DNA of 64,000 nt, from assembly GCA_014706295.1 (NCBI GenBank), contig JACSVZ010000008.1, positions 22,547,659 to 22,611,658 on the forward strand. The letters run 5' to 3'. How positions within the stretch are numbered: position 1 is the first letter of the stretch; each line of letters starts with the position of its first letter. Made by a program: the position numbers and the translations under genes. The stretch is from Lycocorax pyrrhopterus obiensis (lineage: Eukaryota > Chordata > Aves > Passeriformes > Paradisaeidae). Below the pieces are notes generated by a model. It searched no databases, was not told the DNA's origin, and worked only from the letters and a program-made list of their open reading frames with translations. Shown one piece after another: positions 25,601 to 36,790 of this stretch.

Positions 25601-28600
25601 GGGTGACGTGGACCGTCCAGCCCCGGGGCTCCTTCCCTGTCCCATGGCTGGCAAGGTGGTAGCAGTGCTTGTCCCAGAGTGGACTCTCTCCGTGTTCCAT
25701 CTTTCATGTACTTGCAGCTCTACACTGGTGTGAGCTTGACATCTGCATTAATACGGACCTAAAGTCCTGTGTGGTGGCAGAGCAGGATAGCACTTCTCCT
25801 GGCCCTCTCCCTTGGAAACCTCCCATCCTCTGAGTGATCTGGGGACAGAGTGCTCCTGCTGTTGTTTGCTCCGTGTGTGTGTGTCTGTGGGTTGTGACGC
25901 TTGCCACAACGAGGTTTGCTGCCCCGTGGGTTGCTGTTGTTTCAGGTGGAGTTGTAACCAGGGATACTGGTGTAAGAGGGTTTCCCTGGGGCTGGGTTCC
26001 TCATGCCTTCAGGAGTACCAGGCAGGTGTGCCTGACCGTACCCTGTCCTTTCGCTTCCTGGGGTTTTGGCCCCATCCTGCACTGGTTGTCCAAAGGCCTG
26101 GCACCAGTGGCAGCACGTGCTGCCAGCGCAGCGGTGCGAGTCCAGCAAACACTGCATTTGCTCTGTCCCCAGTGCTGCTGGCAGCCTGCCTGTCCCTCGT
26201 TCAGCCTCTCCCATGTCACCTCTTAACTGAGTACTGAGGAGAGAGGAGTTCTACCTGAGCTGGAGGGCAGAGGCTTGCCCTGGCAGCTCGAAGAAGCAAT
26301 GGAGATGCTTTGTAAATTGCACTGAGGAGGTTCCCACCACGCTCGCACTGTCCCTCCTCTCCGTGGGCATCTGTGAGTGGTCCGGACCTTGGGGCAGGCG
26401 CTGCACCCCAGCGTCATGGTTTGCCCCCGGGCACATGCTGCCCCAGTGAGGCCAGCTGGATCCCCGCGGCGGGAGTTATCCGGCTTTTTCCTCGCTCCGG
26501 AGCGGGCGTCTGGCCGGCTGCCAGGGCTGCGGGGCTCCACCTAGGAGGCAACATGGAGCAAGGCGGCCGGCGGCGGCGGGGCCGCCGTCTCCGGAGACTA
26601 CGCGTCCCAGCGTGCAGCTCTCGGCGCCGTTGGCAGCGGCAGGGAGCGAGGGGAGCGTTGCATCCCGGGATCGCAAATCTCCATGCGCCACGTGGGGGCT
26701 GACAGCCTCCTGCGCTCCGAGGCAGCGGCACCGGGGGTCCTGCCGGCCTGGGGGATCACTGTGCATCCCCTTCTGTGAGTGTAGGGGCAGACCTCAGCCT
26801 CTTGCCGCCACTTCCCTGCGCTGTGGCTCTCGGCTCCAGCTCTCCCGGGCAGATCTTGTCCCTGTGGAGGGCTGCCCTGAGCAACAACCCCACAATACCG
26901 TGCAGAGCTGTGTAGTTTTGCTTCACCATGTGCGTGGCAGGCAGGCAGCCGTGAGCAGGGATATTGGCTTCGTGTTCTGCAGGGCCATCGGCATGGTTAA
27001 CTATGACTGAATTTTTCTGTGTTGCTGCAGAGCCTAGAAAACCTTTGATGATGAAAATCCTAGTTTGTCAGGAGGCTTTTATTCTAGGTATGCTGACAGG
27101 GGTTTTTTTCCAGCCCCATGGTTCCCACACCACATTGTTCGTTTGTTTGCTGGTGCTGCACCCGATGAGTGCTGCAGGAGGGATGTGAGCCTGGTCGCTG
27201 CAGGGTGGCAGGGCCCCAGGGTGAAGGGATCTGGGAGAGAGGAAAAGTGCCTGAAAATGTGAAAGGTGCATTCCTGAGGCTGAAACCGGCAGCGTTTGAT
27301 TATGGATCGTCTTTGAGACAGTGAACTGAAAGGAGTAATTAGGGACAGTGGGATATTTCCCTGAGAGTTGCAGGAAATGACTGCCTCGTGGTAAGTTGAT
27401 AGTAGTGGAGCTGAAACTGGGTTATCTGTGGGATTGCATCTGGGGCTTGCAGCCTTGGACGTGATTCAATTTTCTGGCTGTTTTGCAATTGGCAGGGTGT
27501 GCTTTTCTCCCTTTTTCCCTCCTGGAGAATTCCCAGTCTACGTGTCTGAATCATCTGAGGAACAAAACGGGAAAGGGGAGACTCCTGCCATCCCTAGGTG
27601 CTGCAGGGCAGTGCAGTCCTCTGGGGCCCCAGCTGAATGTCCAGCTCTGCAGGATGCCTTCCTAGGAGACCCTCGACTCTGGCAGAGCTGGGGCTGTGGG
27701 ACTACGCTGAGCCCTGACCTGCAAATCCACATCCTTGCCAGGCTCTCCTCACCTGGTGCTTTTCAGATAGCACTGCTTTGGAGCCTACGTCAAGATTGTC
27801 ACTTTGCAATAATTAGCTGCAGGTAATTATCCCTTCTCTGGCTGTCCCCCTAAATTTGTGACCCAATCTGCAGAGAAGAGCACCCTTGGGTTCAGGCGCT
27901 TTGTGTGCTGCCGTGGGGGACTTTTGCACTAATATTGCAGGATGTGACCTGGAGCTGGGACACCATGCACAGCCACGTGGTGTGGTGTGGGCAGGGAGGC
28001 AGCTTGTGGTCCAGATAAGCTCTGTGGACGGCTCGGATGTGCAGCTTGGGAAAAGTGAGAGGGTAATCCCTGCACGCAGCGGGGCAGGCAGTGATGCAGG
28101 TTTTGCCTCCAGACAGGTCAGGGCCAGGCAGTGTCCTGGCTGGGGTCAGCCTCTGTATGCCACTGAGTCCATGGCACATGGTCTCCTCCAAAAGTGGTAT
28201 CTCCTCTTCCCTGGAGAGCCCAGCCTGCTGGGAGCTTCAACTTCATCAGTTCTGTGTTTTTAAAGCAAACAGGGTTTCTGCAAGTTGATATTGTCTCAGG
28301 CCGTGTCTTAGTGTGTTCCACCTGGGTTCCTGTGGGTTTAATAACAGCATCAGGGTTTGCAACTGGCCTTGCTCCGTCCCCTCTATTCCAAAGAAAAAGA
28401 GAAAAAAGAGGTGAAGGCAGGCTTGTGGGTGCAGACCATGGACTGCTCCATGTGCCTCTGCCTGTCCCAGTCACTCCGAATACTTCTCCGTGTTTGCCTC
28501 CCAGCCCTGCCAACTTCCCGGACACCAGGCACCATCACCAGGCAAAACCACGTGAATTATTTGAGACGCTGCCCTGCACCCAGCCCCAGATAGCACCCTC

Positions 28601-31600
28601 CTGCCAGCTATGCCAGCGGGACTGGCCTGGGAAGATGTTTCTTGCCGCTATCAGGGTTCCCACACCCCATCGAGGCAGCCCTGCGAAACAATGCCGCTAT
28701 TTACACTTTAAAGCCTCGTTAGGCAGCCAGGAAGCAAGCACGGAGCATGCCGGGAAGCACCGGCTGCCTTTAGGGAAGGCTGGCCTCTCTTCTTCCCGGG
28801 CTGCTGGGAGGAGCAGGATGCTCCCCGGCTGAGCTGTAACCCTGCGGCCCCTTTCAAGCCCCACTTCTTCATTTATTTTTATCATTTATGTTTTTAGCCT
28901 CTGCCTTGTTGCTGAGCTTTGCTGCTTGCACAGAGAGCGCACTGGCTGCCCAGACAGGGATGGCTCCTCTCTGGCAGGAGGGCACCAATTCCTGCCAGCA
29001 GCTACAGGTATAGGAGGACCAAGATGTCGATGCTGCTTTGCCTTTGTCCTCAGCAGTTCTTTGCTCTTTGATGGTGAACTGAAGCGATGGGAGTTCAGGC
29101 AGGGGCTTTTCTCCCTGCTTTCCATGTCCCCTGTCCAGGCAGGCAGCTCCACAGCTGGTGCTGATCTCTGCTCACGGTGCCCTGCTATCTTCTGACTGTG
29201 CTGGCTCTGCAAGGTGTCCACTGTGCTTTTGGTGCCTTGGGAAATCTGATGTTCCCCAGTTCTGTGAGCTTGGTTAGGATGTGAATCATTCCTGCTTCAG
29301 AAAACCCACCGGGCAGTGCACCAGAAGAGCTTTCCCCATAGGCCTGATAGCTTGCAAGCAGGGACAGCAGAGGAGAAGGCATGTGGAGGGTTGGGCAGTG
29401 CTGGGCTGTACATGAGTCATAGGCAGAGCACCTGCCTTCCCTTCCCTGGGTGCCCGCCCACCTGGAGCTGTTTACCTGCCCACACTTTTGTGGCAGGTCT
29501 GTCGACCTGGCCTCGGCAGAGGATGCTGAGCCATGACATCCCTTCACAGGGTTCCCTTCTTCCGCGCCTCCACGCTGAGGAGGAGCCATGGAGCCGCCCA
29601 CCTGGCCATGAGCACTGCGCTGTTTGCCCAGACCTGCCTGGGCTGGTAGCTCACCAGCTGCAGCGTCAGCCTGATTTTTTCCCTTGCTGACTGTTTTTGT
29701 GTTGCTGGGCCAGCACCCATGAGTGGCCACAGGAAGCATCTCCTGTTGGCCCAGGTTCCACAGGGCCATTGCATGCTCAGCCACCAAGCAGCATCCCTGT
29801 TTGCACCAAGCCTGCCCACATCCTCTGTGCTCAAAGCAGGGGGCAGAGCATGCGGAAACACCAGCTAGGGCCAAGCACTGGGCTTGGCTTGGGAAGGGCC
29901 GCATCCTGCAGGTCTGTGTCACTGCACCTGGCTGGACAGGGCTTGCAGGCAGCTGGGGCAGTGTGAAGGAAAGAGGTGGTGATGGAGGGATGTCCCAGAC
30001 CAGGCGGCATGACTTTTATGTGAGTAAAAGTTGGTGTTCCTGCTGCTGTAAAGTAACTGTGTTATTTCATGTAACTTGTGTAGTGTGTCTACAGTGAATG
30101 TAGAATTTGGACAGCTTGTATCAAGTCCTAAGGCTGTTGTTAGTGTTATTTCAAACCACTGAATCCAGTGACATATTTTACGCTGCGTTAAAAATAATAC
30201 TTGGTCAGGATGCCAGTCTTGCTGAGGTCACAAAACAGTCTCTTCTCCACTCCTCTAGATCCTGACACAGGTCACTCAGTAGAGCTCCAAAAGCAGGTCG
30301 TGTCCATATTAACCTGCTGGGAAAGGCCCAGGATGGAAATGGAGGCTTGGGTAGGAGTGATGGCCTGGCTCATCTGCTGTCCCACCTCCAGCAGCAGGGA
30401 GCTGGGGAGGAGCATGAGAAGCACAATGGATGGAGAGTGATGTGTCTCTCTGGTCTCACCCACCCCAGGAGACCTTCCTGAACCCTGAGAAACAAGATGG
30501 GAACTGAGGACAGCAAGAAGCCTTCGGCATTTAATCTTCCCATGTCTCATCCTTGAATAAAAACAAAGAATTGAAGGATGAGACCTGCTGGGTCCGATTT
30601 TTTTCTCCCCCTAAGGACATGTTGACCAGAAACAAGCAGTGCTCCAGCCACTGCTGTCTCTGCCTAATGAATTGGTTTGTTTTCAACAGAAGTTTGGGAG
30701 TTTTGGGAAGTTTCCTATGCATTGAACATGCTTCAATGTCGTGTTGTATAACAACAGAATGGAGGAAATAGAAATGATGTGTTTCTAGTACAGTTTGGGC
30801 TGAATTATTATTTCTGTTAGGCACAAGTTGATGTGGATAAAGCAGAAAGCATAAATTCCTCTGCAGCAGCATCTGACCATCACCAAACTCCCTATTTAAA
30901 ATGTTTTTATCTGTGAAAACAATCAGTAAGAGCAAGGGGCCGACATTGTTAGCAGCCATATGAGAAATTGTGCCATGTCCCACTTATCCTCACTGCAGGC
31001 GGGCAGGAGTGGGAATAGTGAGCCACAGCTGAGTGGCTGGGCTGGCTCCAGCTCCACAGGACTGGTAGATCCTGGTGGGTGCTGGAGAGAGTCTGGGTTC
31101 AGCTGCTGTGGGGAAACATGGTGAAAAGGCCCTAAGAAAATCAAGGAGTAAAACACATATTTCCCCTGTTGCAAGTTGGATTTAATGCTGGGGAGGTGAC
31201 CCTCTCTGTGTTTGACCAGCCCTTGTTCAGCAGTGTGTACAATCCCTGTGACTGCTGACCTGAGGTCCCAGATGGCTTGGCAGGGGTGAAGGTGATGCCC
31301 TGGTCATTCACCTCTGTTGGCTAACAAGCTCCTTATTGCAACAAGCTGGACATCTTGGGTCTCTGTGCTGGTGGCACCACTTTCCTTGACCCTGGTGCTT
31401 TTTGCTCCCCTCCTGTACCCATCATGGTCGAGCTGCTGCTCCGATCCTGTCCCTGCACCCTTCCGCACAGCCTGGCCGTGGAGCGGAGCCCAGAAGGGCA
31501 GCGATGTGTCTGGTGCCTCCGGGACGCTTCCCTCTGCTGCTGGGTTTGCTTTCTGCAGTAGCGGGTGGCAATGCTGGCAGTTCGTGGGCGTTGGGAAGTG

Positions 31601-34600
31601 CCCGTCCCAGGGCTGCGTGCGGGCGGACAGCCGACGGGGATGCCGCCTTGGCCCCGGCTGCAGCAGCAGCCCGGCATGGCCGGCTCCGAGCCCCCGCCTG
31701 CGGCGGGACGGGGGGAGACGTGTCTGTGCTGCAGGGCCGGCTGAGCCGGTGGAGCCGGAGCTGCCTGGCAGCTGGCCCACCGCTGCGCCCCATCCAGGTC
31801 AGCCCGTCTGCCTGCCTGCCTGCCGGGAGGGAGCCGCGTGCCTCGGCAGCATCCTGGCGCAGCGTGCCGGGTCCTGCCAGCCGCAGGGTGTGCCGGGGCT
31901 GCCGCGGAGCTCGGGAGGGGCGCTGGCAGCCGCCGCTCCCGGGAGTGGGCTGGTGAGCCTGGCAGCCCCTGGCTGCCCCTAAGGGACCTGGATGGGGCTG
32001 GCTGTGCCTGGCATCCCTAATGCCTGCCATTGGCAGGTCTGGGGGTCCCCAGGTTGCTTTCAGGATTGTGGGCTGGTTTCACACATCGTGTGCTCCGTTG
32101 CAGAACCCATCACATCCCATGTGCTCTATGGGCTCCTCATCCTTTGCCCTGGTACTGTGGTGGGCAGTGAGGCTTTGGGGTGGTTTGATCACAGCTGGGG
32201 GCTGGCGCGTGGGATCTCTCTGTCCGCCTGGATCCGGGTGGCCACTGGCCTGCCTGAGCAGCAGATGGTGGCTGCCTGGGGACCCGCTGTCTGTCCCTCC
32301 GGGTGATTATTCACCCGTCACCATGACGATAGAAAGGTCAGCAAAAAGATCCTGTGTGATTCCCGGGTCGGTGGGATTAGGAGCAGTGCAGGAGGGAGGG
32401 CTAGAGCCCAGCCAGCCCCTCCTCAGGCTCACCAGCTGGACTGTCCCCCTCGGGCACATCCCCAGAGCCCAGCCAGCTGAGAACTGACAAACTCTGGGCA
32501 CCAGTGAGAAACCCTTGGGATGGGGTTGGGCCCCACTGGCTGCTGATCCTGAGAGCTCAGCCCTGACCCTGTGAGTTCCATCTTGCACAAGAGGAGGCCT
32601 GGAGCTGTGTGTGGGATGAAGGGAGTAGGCTGACATCAGGGGGGAAGCAGAGGAGGGATGGGGCTGTGCTGATGGAGGCTTGACTGGTCCTGCATCCTTC
32701 CACCTCCCCCTCCTCTTCCTCCTCTTCCTCCTCCTCCTCCTGCTCCTCCTCTGTCTCACCACAGCAGCAGCAGCAGGGCATCTCTCCTTGCAGGGTGCCT
32801 CCAACTGACCCATGTCCCCTCTCTCTCTCTCTCTCCAGGCTGTTCCTCTAAGTCATTCAAGCTGTACTCGCCAAAGGAGCCCCCGAACGGCAACGCCTTC
32901 CCCCCCTTCCACCCAGGCACCATGCTGGATCGAGATGTGGGGTGAGCTGGGGCCCAGGGAGGGATCTGCAATGTTGAGGACACTCTGCAGTTTGCACCCC
33001 AGGGTCTCTGTGTTACACTTCTCAGCAGCAAACAGAGACTGCAGCGCATGGAGTTCAGTTAGCACAAGAGCAAAGAGGGAATTGGAGCAGGCACAGGTGA
33101 TAGCAGGTTGAGAAAGAGTGATATTCGGAATGACGGAAGCCCCCAGGTCCTGAGCTCTGTCAGGCCAAGCCCTTTGCTAGGCCAAGCCCCTGGGATCACA
33201 GGGAGCACTCCCAGCTCCTGCCAAAACAGCCCCTTCTTCGATGTCTGTCCTGCCTGGCACCAGTCGCTGCTGCAGAGGATCTGGGTATGTCCCCAAGGAG
33301 CAGTTGGCTAGGTCCCAGGGGTGGAGCAGCCAGTGATGTGGGATCAGAGCCCAGTTTTGGACTACAGGTCACCCCATGGGACTGTCAGATATTGGCAGCA
33401 AGGGTACAGTCTGCACTGTGGGGAGGGTCTCACCTCCAGTGAGCCCGACTAACTGCTGTAGCCAGGGAAGGAGGAGCTGTGGTGAGCAGGGAGATCCCTT
33501 CTAGCACTGACCTGCCTGCATCTCTTTCCACTGCTAGACCTACTCCTATGTACCCACCGACGTACCTGGAGCCTGGAATTGGGTAAGCATGGGGGGCTGG
33601 TGTGGACCCTGCTTGGGGGGAGCTTGTGCCTGTGGTGGGGGTGCCTCAGCATGCTGGCTGGCTGGGGCTTGTGGGAGGATTGCTCAGACTCTGCCAGTCC
33701 TGGAGGGGCTGTATGTGTTCCCCCTGTGGGCTCAGGACCCCTCCACACCTGTGGCTACCTTCCCCTCTGATGGCTTGCTGTGCTCTCTGGGCAGGAGGCA
33801 CACGCCGTACGGGAACCAGACTGACTACAGGATATTTGAGCTCAACAAGCGGCTGCAGAACTGGACAGAGGTAGGGAGCTGGGAGAGCGAGGGCAGTATT
33901 TTGGCAGTGGGGGCCCCCACCGCCTTCTTCCACATGTGGCTGTGGGACAGGGCTTATCCACCCCCATCTCCAAGTGCTCAGCTCAGCGCGCAGCCCTCCA
34001 TGGGTTGAGCACATGGCTGCTGTGCCTGGCAGCCACTGTCTGTCTGTCTCTCCTCCCCATAACTTAGCATCTCTCTGCCATCCCCAGGAATGTGACAATC
34101 TGTGGTGGGATGCTTTCACCACAGAGTTCTTTGAGGATGACGCCATGTTAACAATCACTTTCTGCTTGGAGGATGGACCAAAGAGATACAGTGAGTACCA
34201 CCTTGAGCTCTCCTTCCTAAGGGCATTGCCCTTCAGCAGGAGACAGTTGTGTTCTCAGGGGGATGTGGGTAGGGTGTCGGAGCGCAGGTGTTTTCAGCCA
34301 GAAGGTATGGGGGCACCCTCTTCATGTACATCCCAAGGAACATCTGGATGAGCCAGGTTTACTGACCTTATTTTCCTGCTTCTCCTGTTGCAGCGATTGG
34401 CCGGACTCTGATTCCTCGTTACTTCCGCAGCATCTTTGAAGGGGGGGCCACAGAGCTCTACTACGTGCTCAAGCACCCCAAGGAGTCCTTCCACAACAAC
34501 TTCGTCTCACTGGACTGTGACCAGTGCACCATGGTCACCCAGCACGGCAAGCCCATGTTCACCCAGGTACTGCCTGCGCCCGCAGCTTCTGCTGCCCCTC

Positions 34601-36790
34601 CTGCCTTGGTTTTTTGTGCCCTCTTGGTGGCTACAGTCCCACGGGGCTGTGCATTTTGGGCTCGTGGGTATGGCTTCTGCTGAGTCTCCTGGGAGGCAGA
34701 GGCAAGCCACTATGGGAGTGTTCCAGTGTGCAGCAGTGGGTTCCCAGGGGATCTGGGCTGGGGGAAGCTGGGGCAGCCTGCGCCTGACCCTTTGCCCTGC
34801 CCAGGTGTGTGTGGAGGGGCGGCTCTACCTGGAGTTCATGTTCGATGACATGATGAGGATAAAGACGTGGCATTTCAGCATCCGCCAGCATCGAGAACTC
34901 ATTCCCCGCAGCATCCTTGCCATGCATGTGAGTACAGCTCCAGGAGCTCCCCTGGGCATGAATGACACAGGGCTGCTGAGCTCCTCAGGCTGCTGTGCAG
35001 CTTGGGGGGACCTCAACCCAGTCCCGCATCACAGGCCGGGGCACGGGAGGGCTGTTTCTAGCCTGGATGCAGCTGAGCTGTCTGTCCCTGTCACTCCTAG
35101 GCACAGGATCCCCAGATGCTGGACCAGTTATCCAAGAACATCACACGCTGTGGGCTCTCAAACTCCACACTCAACTACCTCCGAGTAAGTGTGCGAGAAG
35201 AGGGGGGATGCAGCTCTGCCATGTCTTGTGCTCTCAGCTGCCTGATGCCTGGCTGGCCTGGGGTATGGGTAGGCTGCAAGGCTGGCTTTACAAAAGGGAT
35301 CTTGCAGAGGGGCTGTAGAGAGCTGTGGGGTAGTGGGTCTGCCAAATCCCACACGCTCACAGTGTGGCTTGGGTCAGTGCAGCACAGACACCTGCCTGTA
35401 AGGGGTTACAGTTAGGGTTATGGGGTCTCTGTTTTGCTGGGGCTCAGAGCATTGCAATCTAACCCAGTCTCTGCTCCCTATAGCTCTGTGTAATCCTAGA
35501 ACCAATGCAGGAGCTTATGTCACGGCACAAGACCTACAGCCTCAGTCCCCGGGACTGCCTCAAGACTTGCCTCTTCCAGAAGTGGCAGCGGATGGTCGCT
35601 CCGCCCGGTGAGTCTCACACTGCCTGCTGTGCTGCCTGGGGGCCTCTGGGACTGCCTGGTCGGGCCCTGCCCTCGGTGCAGGCTTCTCCCAGCCCCAGAG
35701 CTGTTCTTGGCCTCGTTTTTTGAGGCTGGGGGTGGTGAACCAGGCATTTGGCTTCCTTCTATGCTGGTCTGCCTTCCCAGAGGGCTAGAGCAGGGCTGCA
35801 GGCAGCCAGTGCTCCCTGCCTGGAGGCTGCCAGCTGCTTGTGGAAAGCAAAGCAGGGATGGAAATTGTCATGCCGCCTCTCCTGTCCCCTGGTCTGGGAG
35901 GACAGCAGAGCTCTGGAAGTGAGGAGGCTGGTGATGCTGCCTGGAGGGGGAATGTGGTCCTTGAAGAAATGGGGTTTGCATAAAAGGGGCTGGGGGGCAC
36001 CAGATTCCTCTTGTTGGGGCTGACCATGTATGTCTCCATCCTCCACCAGCGGAGCCAGCACGGCAGCAGCCCAGCAAGCGCCGGAAAAGGAAGATGTCGG
36101 GGGGCAGCACCATGAGCTCTGGCGGAGGAAACACCAACAACAGCAATAGCAAGAAGAAGAGCCCAGCCAGCACCTTTGCCCTGTCCAGTCAGGTACCTGT
36201 AAGCATCCCGTTTCCATTCTCTCTTCCTCCTCTGGGGTGGAGGGGAGGGTTTCTGCCCCTGCCCCTGGGAGCTGCTAGGGGAAGACCCCCAGGGACTGCC
36301 TATCTGAGCCCCCCCCGCTCTTCCCATGTGATGGGGAAAAGAAGGAGGGGGTGTCCCAGCTGCCTTCCCTAAGCCCCTTTGCTCTCCTGCAAAGGAGTGA
36401 GGATGTGTTTGCCCCACTCAGTGCCCAAGTTTGGGTTCTGCAGTGGAGATGAGGAAGTGGCCCTACAGCTGGGGAAAGGGGCTGTGCTGATGAGAGGGGG
36501 GTCTAGCAGCCCAGGCTCCCCCCACCTCGATTATGTTTCGGGACCGTCTCCCCTTTCAGGATGTGATGGTGGTAGGCGAGCCCACGCTGATGGGGGGGGA
36601 GTTTGGGGATGAGGACGAGCGGCTCATCACCCGGCTGGAGAACACGCAGTTTGACGCCGCCAATGGCATCGACGACGAGGACAGCTTCAACAACTCGCCG
36701 GCGCTGGGGGCCAACAGCCCCTGGAACAGCAAACCGCCCTCCAGCCAGGAGAGCAAGTCAGAGAACCCCACGTCGCAGGCGTCGCAGTAA
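13110..36790 (+). CDS. LDB1: LDB1 (CLIM2/NLI), LIM-domain-binding transcription cofactor
   Basis: Nuclear adaptor that dimerises and binds LIM-homeodomain and LMO proteins, bridging enhancers to promoters. Exons: 13110-13134, 32839-32941, 33538-33582, 33795-33870, 34088-34190, 34394-34566, 34805-34927, 35101-35184, 35484-35607, 36050-36198 and 36560-36790. They sum to 1,236 nt, 411 codons plus stop, the length of the long human isoform, and start MSVGCACPG. Residues about 60-285 form the dimerisation domain, KRRKRK near 305 is the nuclear localisation signal, and the LIM-interaction domain begins at DVMVVGEPTLMGGEFGDEDE (residue 336). The protein ends TSQASQ. It is nearly identical to human LDB1, but around residue 165 it reads SFHNNF and DQCTMV where human has AFHSNF and DQGSMV. 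An internal methionine at 32922 (MLDRDVG, residue 37) is the start of the known 375-residue isoform. Confidence 0.98.
13225..14035. repeat. Minisatellite in LDB1 intron 1, ~41-bp period
   Basis: Degenerate tandem array about 90 bp inside intron 1. The landmark CTGTGGGGCTG recurs at about 13261, 13302, 13343 and 13384, giving a 41-bp period. The unit combines that landmark with GGGATCCCCATGGCATTGGTGCTGGGGTC-type sequence (consensus split here for reading). Between about 13,420 and 13,560 the landmark is missing and the CATGGCATTGG half repeats every 22-25 bp. Divergence increases towards 14,035. The array keeps long frames open on both strands, which I do not regard as coding. Confidence 0.8.
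14036..22634 (+). other. LDB1 intron 1, proximal part
   Basis: Intronic DNA with no recognised exon, RNA gene or transposon. GC-rich patches occur around 14,870-15,200. AT-rich islands with homeodomain-type cores (TTTAATGAG and CATTAACTT near 15,565-15,612; TTTAATTATTAACTC near 21,373) stand out from the GC-rich background and are candidate regulatory elements only. Confidence 0.4.
22635..22693. repeat. GT dinucleotide microsatellite
   Basis: About 30 near-perfect GT units with two GC interruptions near the 3' end, in LDB1 intron 1. It is a probable length-polymorphic marker and a Z-DNA-prone tract. Confidence 0.95.
23180..23618 (+). promoter_or_regulatory. LDB1: Second CpG island in LDB1 intron 1: probable alternative promoter and noncoding exon 1b
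   Basis: A sharp CpG island with repeated CCCCGCCC/CCGCCCG boxes, a SOX-type CCATTGTG and an ACAAAGG motif (23,394-23,420). It ends at a strong splice donor, GGCGGAG|GTGAGG, after 23618. In the frame that would join LDB1 exon 2, a stop occurs at 23528-23530 with no later ATG. Splicing to 32839 would therefore start translation at the exon-2 methionine (32922) and give the 375-residue isoform known from mammals. The promoter role is inferred from composition and the donor, with no expression data. Confidence 0.6.
23619..26460 (+). other. LDB1 intron 1, middle part
   Basis: Cytosine-rich just downstream of the second island, then ordinary intronic sequence. No exon, RNA gene or recognised repeat was found. 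An isolated TATA-like ATAAAAGG near 24,272 lacks other promoter context. Confidence 0.35.
26470..26774 (+). promoter_or_regulatory. Third GC-rich island in LDB1 intron 1 with a ZNF143-like motif
   Basis: Local GC/CpG peak holding ACTACGCGTCCCAGCGTGC at 26597-26615, a 15-of-19 match to the ZNF143/SBS promoter element, plus CCACGTGG at 26689-26696. A usable donor TTCT|GTGAGT follows at 26774. A 49-codon arginine-rich frame (26553-26702) begins MEQGGRRRRG but has no recognisable homology. It could be a third LDB1 first exon, an intronic noncoding transcript start, or an unused island. Confidence 0.4.
26775..32838 (+). other. LDB1 intron 1, distal part
   Basis: Nothing coding recognised. A moderately GC-rich patch lies at 31,430-31,970. 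A long pyrimidine tract of CCT/CTC units at 32,699-32,757 and a (CT)n tract at 32,820-32,836 precede the exon-2 acceptor at 32837-32838 and form an unusually long polypyrimidine tract. Confidence 0.4.

Noticed and set aside
26553..26702. 49-codon arginine-rich frame beginning MEQGGRRRRG
   Set aside because: Composition is what a GC-rich island would give by chance and it has no recognisable family. Kept only as part of the promoter-like region.
32699..32780. CCT/CTC tract followed by (CAG)n
   Set aside because: Simple sequence, part of the extended polypyrimidine tract before LDB1 exon 2 and not a coding triplet repeat.
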